Positions 35,058-43,980 of a stretch of 64,000 bases of DNA are shown here, in pieces; the stretch's first letter is position 1; every line of letters begins with the position of its first letter. The notes under the pieces are model-generated. The model did not search any database. It worked only from the letters and a program-made list of their open reading frames with translations, and was not told the DNA's origin. The stretch lies in NCBI RefSeq assembly GCF_001544475.1, contig NZ_FCNW02000023.1:33232-97231 (forward strand), given 5' to 3'. Source of the DNA: Caballeronia humi. GTDB lineage: Bacteria; Pseudomonadota; Gammaproteobacteria; Burkholderiales; Burkholderiaceae. The position numbers and the translations under genes are program-made.

Positions 35058-35334
35058 GAAGGATCAGGAGGGGTCGGAGGGTACCGTCGAATCTATCGGG
35101 TTGGCCTCTGTCGCGAACTCGCGCGCGCAAGCGGCTAAAACCGTTAATATTGACGAGTAGAAAGAGAAGCCGCACTCGGCCGGATGCAGGAGCGTAAACA
35201 CGGCAGTTCGCTCAACTCGGTTGGTACAGAACTGTTCACGATAGCGGTGATGACGGCAGTGTCGGCCCGACCGGACCACCGACCGGCACGCGTCGCGGAT
35301 TTGCGCAAATGATTTGATTAGAAGGGGAGCCGCA

Positions 35335-35949
35335 ATGACGATCAATAAAAAGATTGCTGACCAGTACGAGACTTATGTTCCGCGAGGCGAAAACTGGTTG
35401 GCGACGCATCCGGAGGAGGCGTTTGGCGGCATCGACAAGCCGGGTTGGCGTGAGTTGCCCATCAAATCGACGGCCACCGCCAAGGACGTGTATGAGGGCT
35501 GGGTCGGGCGCCTGGTGAAACGAGTCAAAAGTGATGATTTCGAGCTGGACGCCATCAATACGCCCGAAGGCTTCGAAGTCTTTCACGACTCGTTGATCGA
35601 CGACATCACGGCTTCCTGGGCCGCGCGTGGCCTGGAAGCACCGTCACGTCATGCGGTCCTGCTGATGGTTGACTCGGGCGTCAGATTTTTTCGGCGCACG
35701 GACAATAACCGATGGCCGCGCCTGCATCAGGCCGTGCGCCAGTATGGACATACCGTTCTGAATGAGCGCGCTCAAAGCCTTCTCAAGGAGATTTTCCCCG
35801 ACGAGAAACGTTACATTTCGACCGGCACGGCTGACGAAATCGATGCGTCGTACAAAGCGCAGCAATCCCGCATTCGAGATTTTTGCGAGCAGTATGGAGG
35901 CAGCCCGCTGGTTGTCGACGCGTACGCTCACGAATACTACGCGAAGTGA
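35335..35949 (+). CDS. Hypothetical protein
   Basis: 204 residues starting MTINKKIADQYETYVPRGEN, with AGGGGAG about eight bases before the ATG. No family is recognised. It is soluble, slightly acidic and evenly composed, without signal peptide or membrane helix. A charged helical middle (KDVYEGWVGRLVKRVKSDDF) and an aromatic end (VVDAYAHEYYAK) are visible. It is flanked by the MFS gene and by the cupin/SDR pair with ample gaps, so it is likely its own transcription unit. Confidence 0.65.
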   Translation: MTINKKIADQYETYVPRGENWLATHPEEAFGGIDKPGWRELPIKSTATAKDVYEGWVGRLVKRVKSDDFELDAINTPEGFEVFHDSLIDDITASWAARGLEAPSRHAVLLMVDSGVRFFRRTDNNRWPRLHQAVRQYGHTVLNERAQSLLKEIFPDEKRYISTGTADEIDASYKAQQSRIRDFCEQYGGSPLVVDAYAHEYYAK

Positions 35950-36054
35950 CGTTTCCTCACTCTGCAGTGTCTGAAATTGAAATCGAGCTCTTTCCTAGAA
36001 ATTGTTCCGAGATTGCCGAGTCCCCCGTTTGTTCGGTAACAAAAAGGAGAAACG

Positions 36055-36450
36055 ATGGAATGCATCGAGATATACACCGGCGATGACGGACACTCGCAAT
36101 TCAGGCACATCCATGCGTTTGAGGTCAGTCCAGTATCTTTCAATGGCGTCGCCGTGTCTTTGTCATCGCCGCAGGCATGCGAGAGCGAGCTCCTGCACGA
36201 GTTCGACGGTGACTATTTCCTCGGTTGGCACAATCCACCGTCCAGGCAATATGTCATTGTCCTCGCGGGGGAGCTTGAAATTGCTGTGAAACGCGGTGAC
36301 GCCGCGCAACGCTTTGCGGCGGGCGCCGTTTTCGTTGCAGGTGATCTGAACGGTACAGGCCATACGACGCGCGATCCAGGCAGGCCGCGCATTAGTCGTC
36401 AACTTGCGAGGATGAGGCAATGCTACTCGAGCATGCTTTGGCTGTCGTGA
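36055..36450 (+). CDS. Small cupin-like protein
   Basis: 131 residues; AAGGAG precedes the ATG. The segment PSRQYVIVLAGELEIAVKRG then RFAAGAVFVAGDLNGTGHTT follows the cupin strand pattern, but several usual metal ligands are not obvious. It overlaps the SDR gene start at 36420 by 31 bases, so the two are co-expressed. The last about 30 residues (PRISRQLARMRQCYSSMLWLS) lie in that overlap and look less ordered, so a slight 3' frame change in the past is possible. A sensor or binding role with the dehydrogenase is likely; a catalytic role is unproved. Confidence 0.6.
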   Translation: MECIEIYTGDDGHSQFRHIHAFEVSPVSFNGVAVSLSSPQACESELLHEFDGDYFLGWHNPPSRQYVIVLAGELEIAVKRGDAAQRFAAGAVFVAGDLNGTGHTTRDPGRPRISRQLARMRQCYSSMLWLS

Positions 36451-37166
36451 CAGGCGGCAGCAGCGGCATTGGGTTCGCAACCGCCGAACGGTTTATGTCC
36501 GAAGGCGCACGCGTGGTGATCAGCGGGCGCAATCCGGACAGACTAGGCCAGGCCGCGGAGAAGCTTGGCGAGAACGTTTTGGGAGTCGTCGCAGACGCCA
36601 CAAGTCCGGAAGACATGCATCGGCTATACAAGACCGCAGTAGACCATTTTCAATGCAACGTAACTGTGGTGGTCGCGAATGCCGGAGTTTCCCGGCAAAC
36701 ACCCGTGCGCGAGACGTCGTGGGAGCAATTCTCCAGCGTGCTCAACGACAATGTTGGCGCAGTCTACGCGACTGTGCGCGAGTCGCTGCCGTTTCTCGGT
36801 CGCCCTGCATCGATCATCCTTGTTGCGTCGCTTGCGGCCAATCAAGGCACGAAGAATTTCTCGGCATATTGCGCGTCGAAGGCAGCTGTGGTTTCGCTCG
36901 CAAAGAGCTTTGCCGCCGAATTCGTCGAGGACGACATACGCGTCAACAGCATTTCACCCGGGGTTGCGAATACGCCGATCTTCGATACATTGGGAATATC
37001 CGAAGCGCAACTGCTGCAATGGTCGAATGCCATTCCGATGAAGCGGCCGGCTCACCCCGATGAAATTGCTGCAGCCATTCTTTTTCTAGCGTCGGATGCA
37101 TCGCGGTATATGACCGGCGCTGATCTTGCAGTAGACGGCGGCATGTCAGGCATCAGTCCATTTTAA
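36420..37166 (+). CDS. SDR-family NAD(P)-dependent dehydrogenase
   Basis: 248 residues. The classical short-chain dehydrogenase features are complete: TGGSSGIGFATAERF (cofactor glycine motif), VVANAGVS (NAG motif), Ser in ILVASLAA and the YCASK Tyr-x3-Lys pair of the active site, then NSISPGVANTPI and a C-terminal DLAVDGGMSGI. SGRNPDR after strand 2 suggests NADP preference. GAGG sits before the ATG. It oxidises or reduces a small alcohol/ketone; substrate unknown. Confidence 0.9.
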   Translation: MLLEHALAVVTGGSSGIGFATAERFMSEGARVVISGRNPDRLGQAAEKLGENVLGVVADATSPEDMHRLYKTAVDHFQCNVTVVVANAGVSRQTPVRETSWEQFSSVLNDNVGAVYATVRESLPFLGRPASIILVASLAANQGTKNFSAYCASKAAVVSLAKSFAAEFVEDDIRVNSISPGVANTPIFDTLGISEAQLLQWSNAIPMKRPAHPDEIAAAILFLASDASRYMTGADLAVDGGMSGISPF

Positions 37167-37290
37167 ATTGTGCTCGCGCAAAACTTTCGGGGGTAGCCTT
37201 GCTCCCGTATCAGGAACCTTCGCTTCCGGTGTCGATTAAACGCTGCGACCCAGTCCACGATCGTTTGCGAGAGGCTTGCCTGCCGAACAC

Positions 37291-38022
37291 TCACCCCAGC
37301 TTCTCGAACAGGCTGCCCCAGCTCGCCAGCGGCGCGGTATCGATGTCGAGCATTCGCAGCGCCTTCCAGACGACGGTCGCCACAGTGTCATAAGCGGGGA
37401 TATCCGTCGCGGCTTCGAAAGCGTGCGCCAGATGGGCTGCATGCAAATTCGTGCAAAACGTCGTCACCGCGTCGGGCCTGGCGGTGACGGTCTCGTGCAT
37501 CATGTTCGCCAACAACGCATCCGGAACTTCGGCAAAGCTGAAGTTGTCGCGCATGTCCAAATGCCGTTCAGCGACGCATTCGATGCCGAGCCTCGCGTAG
37601 TTGCGCACGATCAGCGCCTGAACGTCGTCGGTATAGGGCGACACCAGAGCAAGGCGCTCGACACCCGTTTTCGCCAGAATCTCGTTGAGCGCCAGTACCG
37701 ACGTGGTCGCGGGAATGCCGGTCGCCTCGGTCAGTTGACGGCACAGTGCCTCATCGCGCTCGAACCCGAGCCAGCCCGCCGACGTGCCGCTCCACGCGAT
37801 GACATCCACCCGCGCGTCGGCGAGCTGGCGCGCCGCCTCCAGGATTCGCGTCGCGTCGAATTGCCCGAGCGCCTGCTCGGACAGACTGATTTCCGTCACC
37901 TTGAAACGCGCGAAATGCGCACTGACATGCGGCAACGCGCCGAGCATCGCCGAGGTAATCGGTTCGAGCGCCGTGTTGGAGGAGGGCGTGAGAATGCCCA
38001 GCCTGATTCGTTTGCTTCGCAT
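37291..38022 (-). CDS. Arylmalonate decarboxylase / maleate isomerase family protein
   Basis: 243 residues of the Asp/Glu racemase superfamily, opening RIRLGILTPSSNTALEPI as in maleate isomerases and arylmalonate decarboxylases. Two-cysteine members carry one Cys in each lobe. Here the second is present (TFCTNLHAA) but the first position reads AWSGTSAGW, a Gly-Thr-Ser as in arylmalonate decarboxylase. That makes a cofactor-free decarboxylase or a one-base isomerase more likely than a racemase. GGGAGG precedes the ATG. Last gene of the eight-gene minus-strand operon, 12 bp after the deaminase gene, so it probably acts late in the pathway, perhaps on a small dicarboxylate. Confidence 0.82.
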   Translation of the reverse strand: MRSKRIRLGILTPSSNTALEPITSAMLGALPHVSAHFARFKVTEISLSEQALGQFDATRILEAARQLADARVDVIAWSGTSAGWLGFERDEALCRQLTEATGIPATTSVLALNEILAKTGVERLALVSPYTDDVQALIVRNYARLGIECVAERHLDMRDNFSFAEVPDALLANMMHETVTARPDAVTTFCTNLHAAHLAHAFEAATDIPAYDTVATVVWKALRMLDIDTAPLASWGSLFEKLG

Positions 38023-38034
38023 GGCAGCGCCTCC

Positions 38035-39420
38035 CTAGTCGGCCAGCAACAGCTTGACGCCCTCGGCGGCGTCGTGGCGCAGTTCATCGAGATCGATGCC
38101 GGGAATCACTCCATCGTCTACAACGATTCTGCCGTTCACCACGTTGTAGCGAACGCGCGTGGGTTCGCCTGCCGTGACGGGCGCTACTGCAAGATCGTGA
38201 AAGCCGAAGAAACGCAGGTCGTCGACCTCGTAGAGCACGAGGTCCGCAGCCTTGCCCACTTCGAGCGTGCCGACCGCGTCGAGGCCCAGCACGCCTGCGC
38301 CCCCAGCGCTACCCCAGTGGATCGTCTCTTCGACCGAAGTCGACGAAGCCCCCTGCGCCGCGCGATGCACGAGCCACGCGAAGTGAGCTTCGTTGGTCAT
38401 GCTGCCGGATTCGTTCGACGCGACGCCATCCACGGCAAGGGACATCGGCACGCCCGCAGCGACCATCTGTGGCGCGGGTGCGATGCCGCTTCCGAGCCGG
38501 GCGTTGCTGACCGGACAGTGCGAACATCCGCTGCCCGTTTCAGCGAGCATCGTGATCTCGCTCGCCTGAAGATGCACGAGGTGCGCGAACCACACATCGG
38601 GTCCGAGCCATTCGTGATCGGCAACGAACTCGACCGGAAGCTGATTGAAGCGCTCCTTGCAGAAGTCGACGTAACGCGTGGTTTCCGAGAGATGCGTATG
38701 CATGCGCAGTCCCATGCCGCGCGCCGCGCGCGCGACTTCGGGCAACAGTTCGGGTGGCAGGGAGAACGTCGGTGTCGTGGGCGCGACCACGACACGGCGC
38801 ATCGAGGCCGCGCGTGCGTCGTGATAGCGCGACTTCAGGCGTTCGATGTCGGCGAGCATCTGCTCGATCGTCTCGGGTTTCAGCGCAAGTTTGGAGAAGC
38901 CCGGATGATCGCCCGCCGCCTGCAATGCGCCGCCCCGGCAGAGCACGAAGCGCAGCCCGAACGAAGCCGCTTCGTCAAACAGGAGGTCGCCGGTTTCCGT
39001 GGTGCCTTCAGCGTGATAGAGATAGTGGTGATCGGCGCACGTGGTCACACCCGAGAGCAGCAGTTCGGCCATGCCGAGGCGCGCCGCGACGCGCGCCAGG
39101 TCCGGCGTGAACCGCGCAAGACGCGGATACGGCACGGCGGCGAGCCACTCCTGCAGATCCGCGTTGATGCCCGAGGGAACCGCTTTCAGCAGGTTCTGGA
39201 ACAGATGATGGTGCGTGTTGACCCATCCCGGATAAACGACGCATGAGCGTGCGTCGATGACGCGCTCATCGTCGCGCGCCTCCAGATTCGGCGCGATGGC
39301 CTGGATCACGCCATCGCGGATGCGCAGATCCACCTGGCCCAGCCGCGCGGCATCACCACGCAATCCGCTCATCACCGCGACGGGGTTCTTGATCAGCAAC
39401 GCTTCGGGTTTTGTGCTCAC
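38035..39420 (-). CDS. Amidohydrolase, TrzN/AtzC/8-oxoguanine-deaminase-like
   Basis: 461 residues starting at a GTG (39420) with AAGGAA eight bases upstream. Metal-binding residues of the amidohydrolase barrel are in place: VNTHHHLFQNLL (the HxH strand), MHTHLSETTRYV, FAHLVHL and LAVDGVASNE with the Asp. The C-terminal LEVGKAADLVLYEVDDLRF returns to the small beta domain. Relatives remove amino groups or chlorine from triazines, pterins and purines. With a nucleobase-type permease 12 bp upstream in the operon, deamination of a cyclic amidine ring is the best guess. Zinc could be supplied by the COG0523 protein encoded two genes before. Confidence 0.9.
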   Translation of the reverse strand: MSTKPEALLIKNPVAVMSGLRGDAARLGQVDLRIRDGVIQAIAPNLEARDDERVIDARSCVVYPGWVNTHHHLFQNLLKAVPSGINADLQEWLAAVPYPRLARFTPDLARVAARLGMAELLLSGVTTCADHHYLYHAEGTTETGDLLFDEAASFGLRFVLCRGGALQAAGDHPGFSKLALKPETIEQMLADIERLKSRYHDARAASMRRVVVAPTTPTFSLPPELLPEVARAARGMGLRMHTHLSETTRYVDFCKERFNQLPVEFVADHEWLGPDVWFAHLVHLQASEITMLAETGSGCSHCPVSNARLGSGIAPAPQMVAAGVPMSLAVDGVASNESGSMTNEAHFAWLVHRAAQGASSTSVEETIHWGSAGGAGVLGLDAVGTLEVGKAADLVLYEVDDLRFFGFHDLAVAPVTAGEPTRVRYNVVNGRIVVDDGVIPGIDLDELRHDAAEGVKLLLAD

Positions 39421-39432
39421 GATTTCATTTCC

Positions 39433-40773
39433 TTATTCACGCGCCAGGCTGTGCGCCGGTACGACGTCTTCTTCATGGGCGCCGTTGAGCACGGCGTTCA
39501 GAACGACCGAGACCACGCAGGCCAACACCACACCGCTGTGTACGAAGGGTTGCGCCCAGTCGGGCATGTGCTTGAAGACCTGCGGCGCCATCACGGGAAT
39601 CAGTGCGGTCGCGATCGTGAAGCCGACAATCAGCACGTTGTAGCGATTGCGCTCGAAATCCACCTTCGCCAGCGTCTGCACGCCGGCCGCCACCACGACG
39701 CCGAACATTGCGATCCCGGCGCCGCCGAGCGCGGCGGAGGGCGTCGATGCCACCACTGCGCCGATCTTCGGCACCATCGCCACGATGCACATGAGCACAC
39801 CGCTCACCGCGACCACCCAGCGGCTGCGCACACCCGTCAGAATCACGAGGCCGACGTTCTCCATGAATGCGATGAATGGGAACGCCGCGAACATTCCGGC
39901 AATCGCGCTCGCGAGACCGTTCGCGCGCATGCCACGCACCACGTCCTCCTCGCTCACGTTCTTTTCGACGATGTCGCCGATTGCGACGAATAGACCCATC
40001 GACTCGACCATCTGCACGACCATCACGACGATCATGGTCATCACGGGCACGAGTGAGAACACCGGCGTGCCGAAGTGAAACGGCAGCGGTATCGTGAGCC
40101 ACGGCGCCTGTGCCACGTTCGAGAAGTCGCCCATGCCGAGCAGGCAGCCCAGAACGCTGCCGGCAACCAGCCCGATCAGTACCGACAGATTGCGCAGGAA
40201 CGCGTTGGCAAAGCGGTTGATCGCAAGGATCACCAGCGCGACGAACAACGCGACGCTCAAGAAAGGCAGTGCGCCGAAGCGCTGCTGCGCGGCTTCTCCA
40301 CCGCCCGCCCACTGATACGCGACGGGAAAAAGCTGCAAGCCGATCACGGTGACGATGCAGCCTGTCACGACGGGAGGAAAGAACCGGCGCAAGCGTCCGA
40401 CGAGCGGCGCGGCGAACATCGTGAACACCCCGGCGCCGATCACCGCGCCGCATACGCCCGCGAAGCCGACACCCGGACTCATGCCGATCGCGATCACCGG
40501 CCCCACGCTGCTGAAGGCGACGCCTTGCAGAATCGGCAGGCGCACGCCGAACTTCCAGATGCCGATGGTCTGCAGGACCGTAGAGATGCCCGAGCAGAAG
40601 AGAGCGGTGCTGATCAAGGCGGTGGTGTCCGCTGGCGACATCTTCAGCGCGGACGCCACAATCAGTGGAACGGCGATGGCGCCGATGTAAGCCACGAGCA
40701 TGTGCTGCAAGCCGAGCGTGATCATTTGACGCTTTGGCAAGATCCGATCGACGGGGTGTTGTCCGGTGTTCAT
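39433..40773 (-). CDS. NCS2-family nucleobase:cation symporter
   Basis: 446 residues with about 12-14 membrane helices of the UraA/XanQ class. Motifs: GLQHMLVAYIGAIAVPLIV with the conserved QHM, ILQGVAFSSVGPVIAIG, TGCIVTVIGLQLFPVAY and MGLFVAIGDIV, plus NVGLVILTGVRSRWVV in the substrate-gate region (GVRSR variant of the usual QNxGxxxxTG). AGGAG precedes the ATG. Known members import uracil, xanthine or urate with protons. Encoded with ring-modifying enzymes, it should import the N-heterocycle degraded by this locus. Confidence 0.92.
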   Translation of the reverse strand: MNTGQHPVDRILPKRQMITLGLQHMLVAYIGAIAVPLIVASALKMSPADTTALISTALFCSGISTVLQTIGIWKFGVRLPILQGVAFSSVGPVIAIGMSPGVGFAGVCGAVIGAGVFTMFAAPLVGRLRRFFPPVVTGCIVTVIGLQLFPVAYQWAGGGEAAQQRFGALPFLSVALFVALVILAINRFANAFLRNLSVLIGLVAGSVLGCLLGMGDFSNVAQAPWLTIPLPFHFGTPVFSLVPVMTMIVVMVVQMVESMGLFVAIGDIVEKNVSEEDVVRGMRANGLASAIAGMFAAFPFIAFMENVGLVILTGVRSRWVVAVSGVLMCIVAMVPKIGAVVASTPSAALGGAGIAMFGVVVAAGVQTLAKVDFERNRYNVLIVGFTIATALIPVMAPQVFKHMPDWAQPFVHSGVVLACVVSVVLNAVLNGAHEEDVVPAHSLARE

Positions 40774-40831
40774 TGCGTGTCTCCTGATTATCGTTATCGA
40801 TCAAAGCGCGCCGTGCGGCGCCGCTGCTTCG

Positions 40832-41893
40832 TCAGGCCGCGACCGGCATGGCGAGACAGGTGTGGAAGCGCTCAGTCAGCGCCGCACGATCGAGGTCGCG
40901 CCCGATGAACACGATGCGGCACGAGCGCGGCTCCGAACCCCAAGGCTGCGCCGCGCGCAATTCGAAGATGTCATGCACGCCTTGCAGCACGTAGCGATGC
41001 GACTGGCCCCGCACCGCGAGGATGCCCTTCATGCGGAAAAGGTTCGTGGCGTCGGACTGGCGCAGTTCCGCGAGCCAGTTCTGCAACGCATCGAACTCGA
41101 TGTCCGCTTCGACTTCGATACCGACCGACGACACGCTCTCGTCATGCTGATGATCGGCGTGATCGGGTTCGTCGTGCGCATGTTCGTCGCGGCTGTGCTC
41201 ATGTCCGGTATCGTCCGCTGCGACGAGCGTTTGCGCGAACTCGTTGGCGCCCACGCCGAGGATCTTTCGAAGATCGACCTGCGCGTAGCTCGATTCGACG
41301 ATCTCCGCCGTGGCGTTGAGTCCTCGCAGCCGCTCCGTGAGCGAAGCGATCTCCGCGGGCGTGACCAGATCGACCTTGTTGATCACAAGACGGTCCGCGC
41401 AGACGATCTGATCGACCGCCTGGTTGTCCCTGCCGTCGAGGACGAGGTCGTCCAGATGCGAGGCGATATGCCGGGCGTCGATCATCGTCACCACTGCATC
41501 CAGCGTCACCTGTTTTGCAATCGGATCATCGAGGAAGAAAGTTTGTGCGACCGGATACGGATCAGCGAGCCCGCTCGTCTCGACGATGATGTGATCAAGC
41601 CGTTCCGGCCGCTCGACCAGCATCCGGACGATGCGCACCAGATCCTCGCGCACGGCACCGACGCAGCACACGCAGCCGTTCGTCATTTCATAGATTTCTT
41701 CGGTCGATTCGAGCACGAGCCCGCCGTCGATACCGACCTCGCCAAATTCGTTTTCGATCACCGCGATCTTGTGGCCGTGCTTCTCGCGCAGGATGTAGTT
41801 CAGGAGCGTGGTCTTGCCGGCGCCGAGAAATCCGGTCAGCACGGTGACGGGGATTTTTTCAATTTCGTTGTGGGTGGCGTGAACGTGCGTCAT
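40832..41893 (-). CDS. COG0523 (CobW/YjiA-type) GTPase metallochaperone
   Basis: 353 residues. Walker A is GFLGAGKTT, followed by IENEFGEVGID, the metal-binding TNGCVCC motif, VETSGLADPYPV and the GTP-specificity motif INKVDLV. A His/Asp-rich linker (HEHSRDEHAHDEPDH) sits near residue 250, typical of metal-delivering members. The ATG at 41893 with GGAG seven bases upstream is preferred over the one at 41935. In an operon with three zinc-type amidohydrolases it probably delivers zinc to one of them. Zinc-starvation control cannot be judged, as I saw no Zur box. Confidence 0.9.
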   Translation of the reverse strand: MTHVHATHNEIEKIPVTVLTGFLGAGKTTLLNYILREKHGHKIAVIENEFGEVGIDGGLVLESTEEIYEMTNGCVCCVGAVREDLVRIVRMLVERPERLDHIIVETSGLADPYPVAQTFFLDDPIAKQVTLDAVVTMIDARHIASHLDDLVLDGRDNQAVDQIVCADRLVINKVDLVTPAEIASLTERLRGLNATAEIVESSYAQVDLRKILGVGANEFAQTLVAADDTGHEHSRDEHAHDEPDHADHQHDESVSSVGIEVEADIEFDALQNWLAELRQSDATNLFRMKGILAVRGQSHRYVLQGVHDIFELRAAQPWGSEPRSCRIVFIGRDLDRAALTERFHTCLAMPVAA

Positions 41894-41935
41894 CGCTTGT
41901 CTCCGGTCGTTGGGATTGGATGTGCTGCTTTGCAA

Positions 41936-42508
41936 TCAGGCGCTAGTTTCTTTCCAGCGCTGAACGGTATGGGCTTCGAGTCCGAACAGGTCCAGCACGC
42001 GGCCGAGCGTGTGGTCGATCATCTGATCGAGTGAAACCGGGCGCGCATAGAACGCCGGCACCGGCGGTGCGATGATTCCGCCCATCTCGGTCACGGCGAT
42101 CATGTTGCGCAAATGCGCCAGCGTGTAAGGCGTTTCACGCGCGAGCAGTACCAGCGGGCGGCGCTCCTTGAGGGTGACGTCGGCGGCGCGCGAGATCAGG
42201 CTCGATGAGATGCCGCTCGCGATCTCGGCGAGCGTCTTCATCGAGCACGGCGCGACGATCATGCCGAGCGTGCGGAACGAGCCGCTGGAAATCGCAGCGG
42301 CCATGTCGTCGCAACGGTAGGTGAAGCTGGCGAGGGCACTGACTTCAGCGAATTTGCAGTCGGTCTCGTGGGTCATCGTCAAAAGCGCGCTGCGCGACAC
42401 GGTCAGATGCGTTTCGACATCGAGCCTTTGCAGCAACTGCAAGAGCCGCACTCCATACACGAAGCCGGACGCGCCGCTGATGCCGACCACGATTCGGCGC
42501 GCGCTCAT
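41936..42508 (-). CDS. UbiX/Pad1-type flavin prenyltransferase
   Basis: 190 residues. IVVGISGASGFVYGVRLLQL is the UbiX flavin-binding start, followed by RTLGMIVAPCSMKTLAEIAS and the late KERRPLVLLARETPYTLAHL. These enzymes attach a prenyl group to FMN, forming the cofactor needed by UbiD-type decarboxylases. The start overlaps the UbiD-family gene stop by 4 bases, so it makes cofactor for that partner. It is probably not the ubiquinone-pathway UbiX, given this catabolic setting. Confidence 0.93.
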   Translation of the reverse strand: MSARRIVVGISGASGFVYGVRLLQLLQRLDVETHLTVSRSALLTMTHETDCKFAEVSALASFTYRCDDMAAAISSGSFRTLGMIVAPCSMKTLAEIASGISSSLISRAADVTLKERRPLVLLARETPYTLAHLRNMIAVTEMGGIIAPPVPAFYARPVSLDQMIDHTLGRVLDLFGLEAHTVQRWKETSA

Positions 42509-43902
42509 CGTGCTGCTCCTGCGGCGACGTCCGCCAGGATGCCGACAGCTCGCCGAGACGCACGTTCGCTGATCCGCGCGCGAATGCCGTCGAAGTGCGA
42601 TCCGCGCGTCGCGTCGATGGCCATGCGCGACGTCGTGCCGGCAGCGGACGAAGACGGATCGAGCGGACTGCCCGGCAATCCGTCAACGATGAAGACGTCC
42701 TCGTGCGGCTGGAAATGCGCGGCGATGGCCCACAGCACCTGCGCGTCATCGGCGATGTCGATATCGCTGTCGACGGCCACGACGTTCTTGAGGTACGGGT
42801 CCCAGCCGAGCAGCGCGAGCATGACCTGGCGCGCTTCACCGTCGCGTGTCTGGTCCAGCGCCACGTAGCAATGAAAGTGCGTGCCGGAGTTCGGATAGTG
42901 CAGCGCGGTGACGGAAGGAAAGCGTGCCTTCAGCTTCTCGCTCATCTCGGCTTCGCGCGGCAGGCGGGCGAGCGTCAGATGCTCCGCGTACGGACCGCCG
43001 ACCACGTCGACGAGCCACGCGTCGCGGCGCCGCATCATCGTATCGACGCGCAGCACGTTGTTGGTCGATCGGTCCGACGAATAGCCGGTGAACTCGCCGA
43101 ACGGGCCTTCCTCGGCGTGCGCGTCGGGATCGATCGTGCCTTCCAAGACAAATTCCGCGGCGGCAGGCACACCGATGCCATAGCGCGGCGTGCGCACCAG
43201 TTGCAGCGGCGCGCCCAAGAGTCCCCCGGCGATGTTGCGCTCGTCGGCGCCGAACGGCACGCGTGCCGCCGCCGCGAGCATGAACAAGGGATGCGCGCCG
43301 ATGACCATCGCGACCTTCAAGGTGTCGCCGCGTGACTTCGCCGCCTGAAGCATGCGCCACAGGTGGCCGCGCGAATGCAGGCTTGTCGCGAGCGCATTGC
43401 GTGCATGCCGCATCGAACGGTGGTAGCTGAGGTTGGCGATGCCCGTCACCGGATCTTCCGCGACGATCACCGCGTTCGTGACATACGGCCCGCGGTCGGT
43501 GTCGAAGTGGCGGATCATCGGCAACCGGTCTAGATCGACGGCATCGCCTTCGGTCACTTCATCCAGCACAGGACCATTCGATAGATAGACCGGCGCGACC
43601 GGTGCGTTGGCGCGCTGTTGATAGGCATCGAAAAGTCCCTTGACGTCTGCGTCGAACAAGCGTCCGATACGCTCGCGGGAGGCAAAGAAATTCGTGACGA
43701 GCGGTGTTTCGATGCCATCGACCTGCTCGCAGACGAGCATCGGGTGCTGCCCGCGGGCGGCGAGTTCATGGACGAGCGCGGTCACGTCCTGATCCGCGGA
43801 CACCGGCTGCTCGAGCGTCAACACGTCGTCCGGATATCGTTCGCGATACTCGAACGCGAAGCGATGAAAGTCCTGCGTGGCGCAAAACGGATTGCGAGCC
43901 AT
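42505..43902 (-). CDS. UbiD-family (prenyl-FMN) decarboxylase
   Basis: 465 residues. It carries the UbiD core: MIRHFDTDRGPYVTNAVIV, RSMRHARNALATSL, VPAAAEFVLEGTIDPDAHAE then EGPFGEFTGYSSD, where the Glu residues of the E...E catalytic set lie, and VLWAIAAHFQPHEDVFIVD. GGAG is six bases before the ATG. Together with the following UbiX it would reversibly decarboxylate an aromatic, heteroaromatic or unsaturated acid. It follows two ACMSD-like proteins in the operon, so several steps of carbon-dioxide loss or ring opening may be encoded. Confidence 0.92.
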   Translation of the reverse strand: MARNPFCATQDFHRFAFEYRERYPDDVLTLEQPVSADQDVTALVHELAARGQHPMLVCEQVDGIETPLVTNFFASRERIGRLFDADVKGLFDAYQQRANAPVAPVYLSNGPVLDEVTEGDAVDLDRLPMIRHFDTDRGPYVTNAVIVAEDPVTGIANLSYHRSMRHARNALATSLHSRGHLWRMLQAAKSRGDTLKVAMVIGAHPLFMLAAAARVPFGADERNIAGGLLGAPLQLVRTPRYGIGVPAAAEFVLEGTIDPDAHAEEGPFGEFTGYSSDRSTNNVLRVDTMMRRRDAWLVDVVGGPYAEHLTLARLPREAEMSEKLKARFPSVTALHYPNSGTHFHCYVALDQTRDGEARQVMLALLGWDPYLKNVVAVDSDIDIADDAQVLWAIAAHFQPHEDVFIVDGLPGSPLDPSSSAAGTTSRMAIDATRGSHFDGIRARISERASRRAVGILADVAAGAAR

Positions 43903-43980
43903 CGTGAGCTCCGTTGGAACGGGATCGTGTGAAGAGCAGGCGCGTGCACGACCGCGCCTGCAATGAAGAACCGAACGGCG

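Noticed and set aside
37276..39246. 656-codon plus-strand open frame
   Set aside because: Shadow of two clear minus-strand enzymes (37291-38022, 38035-39420) with full motifs.
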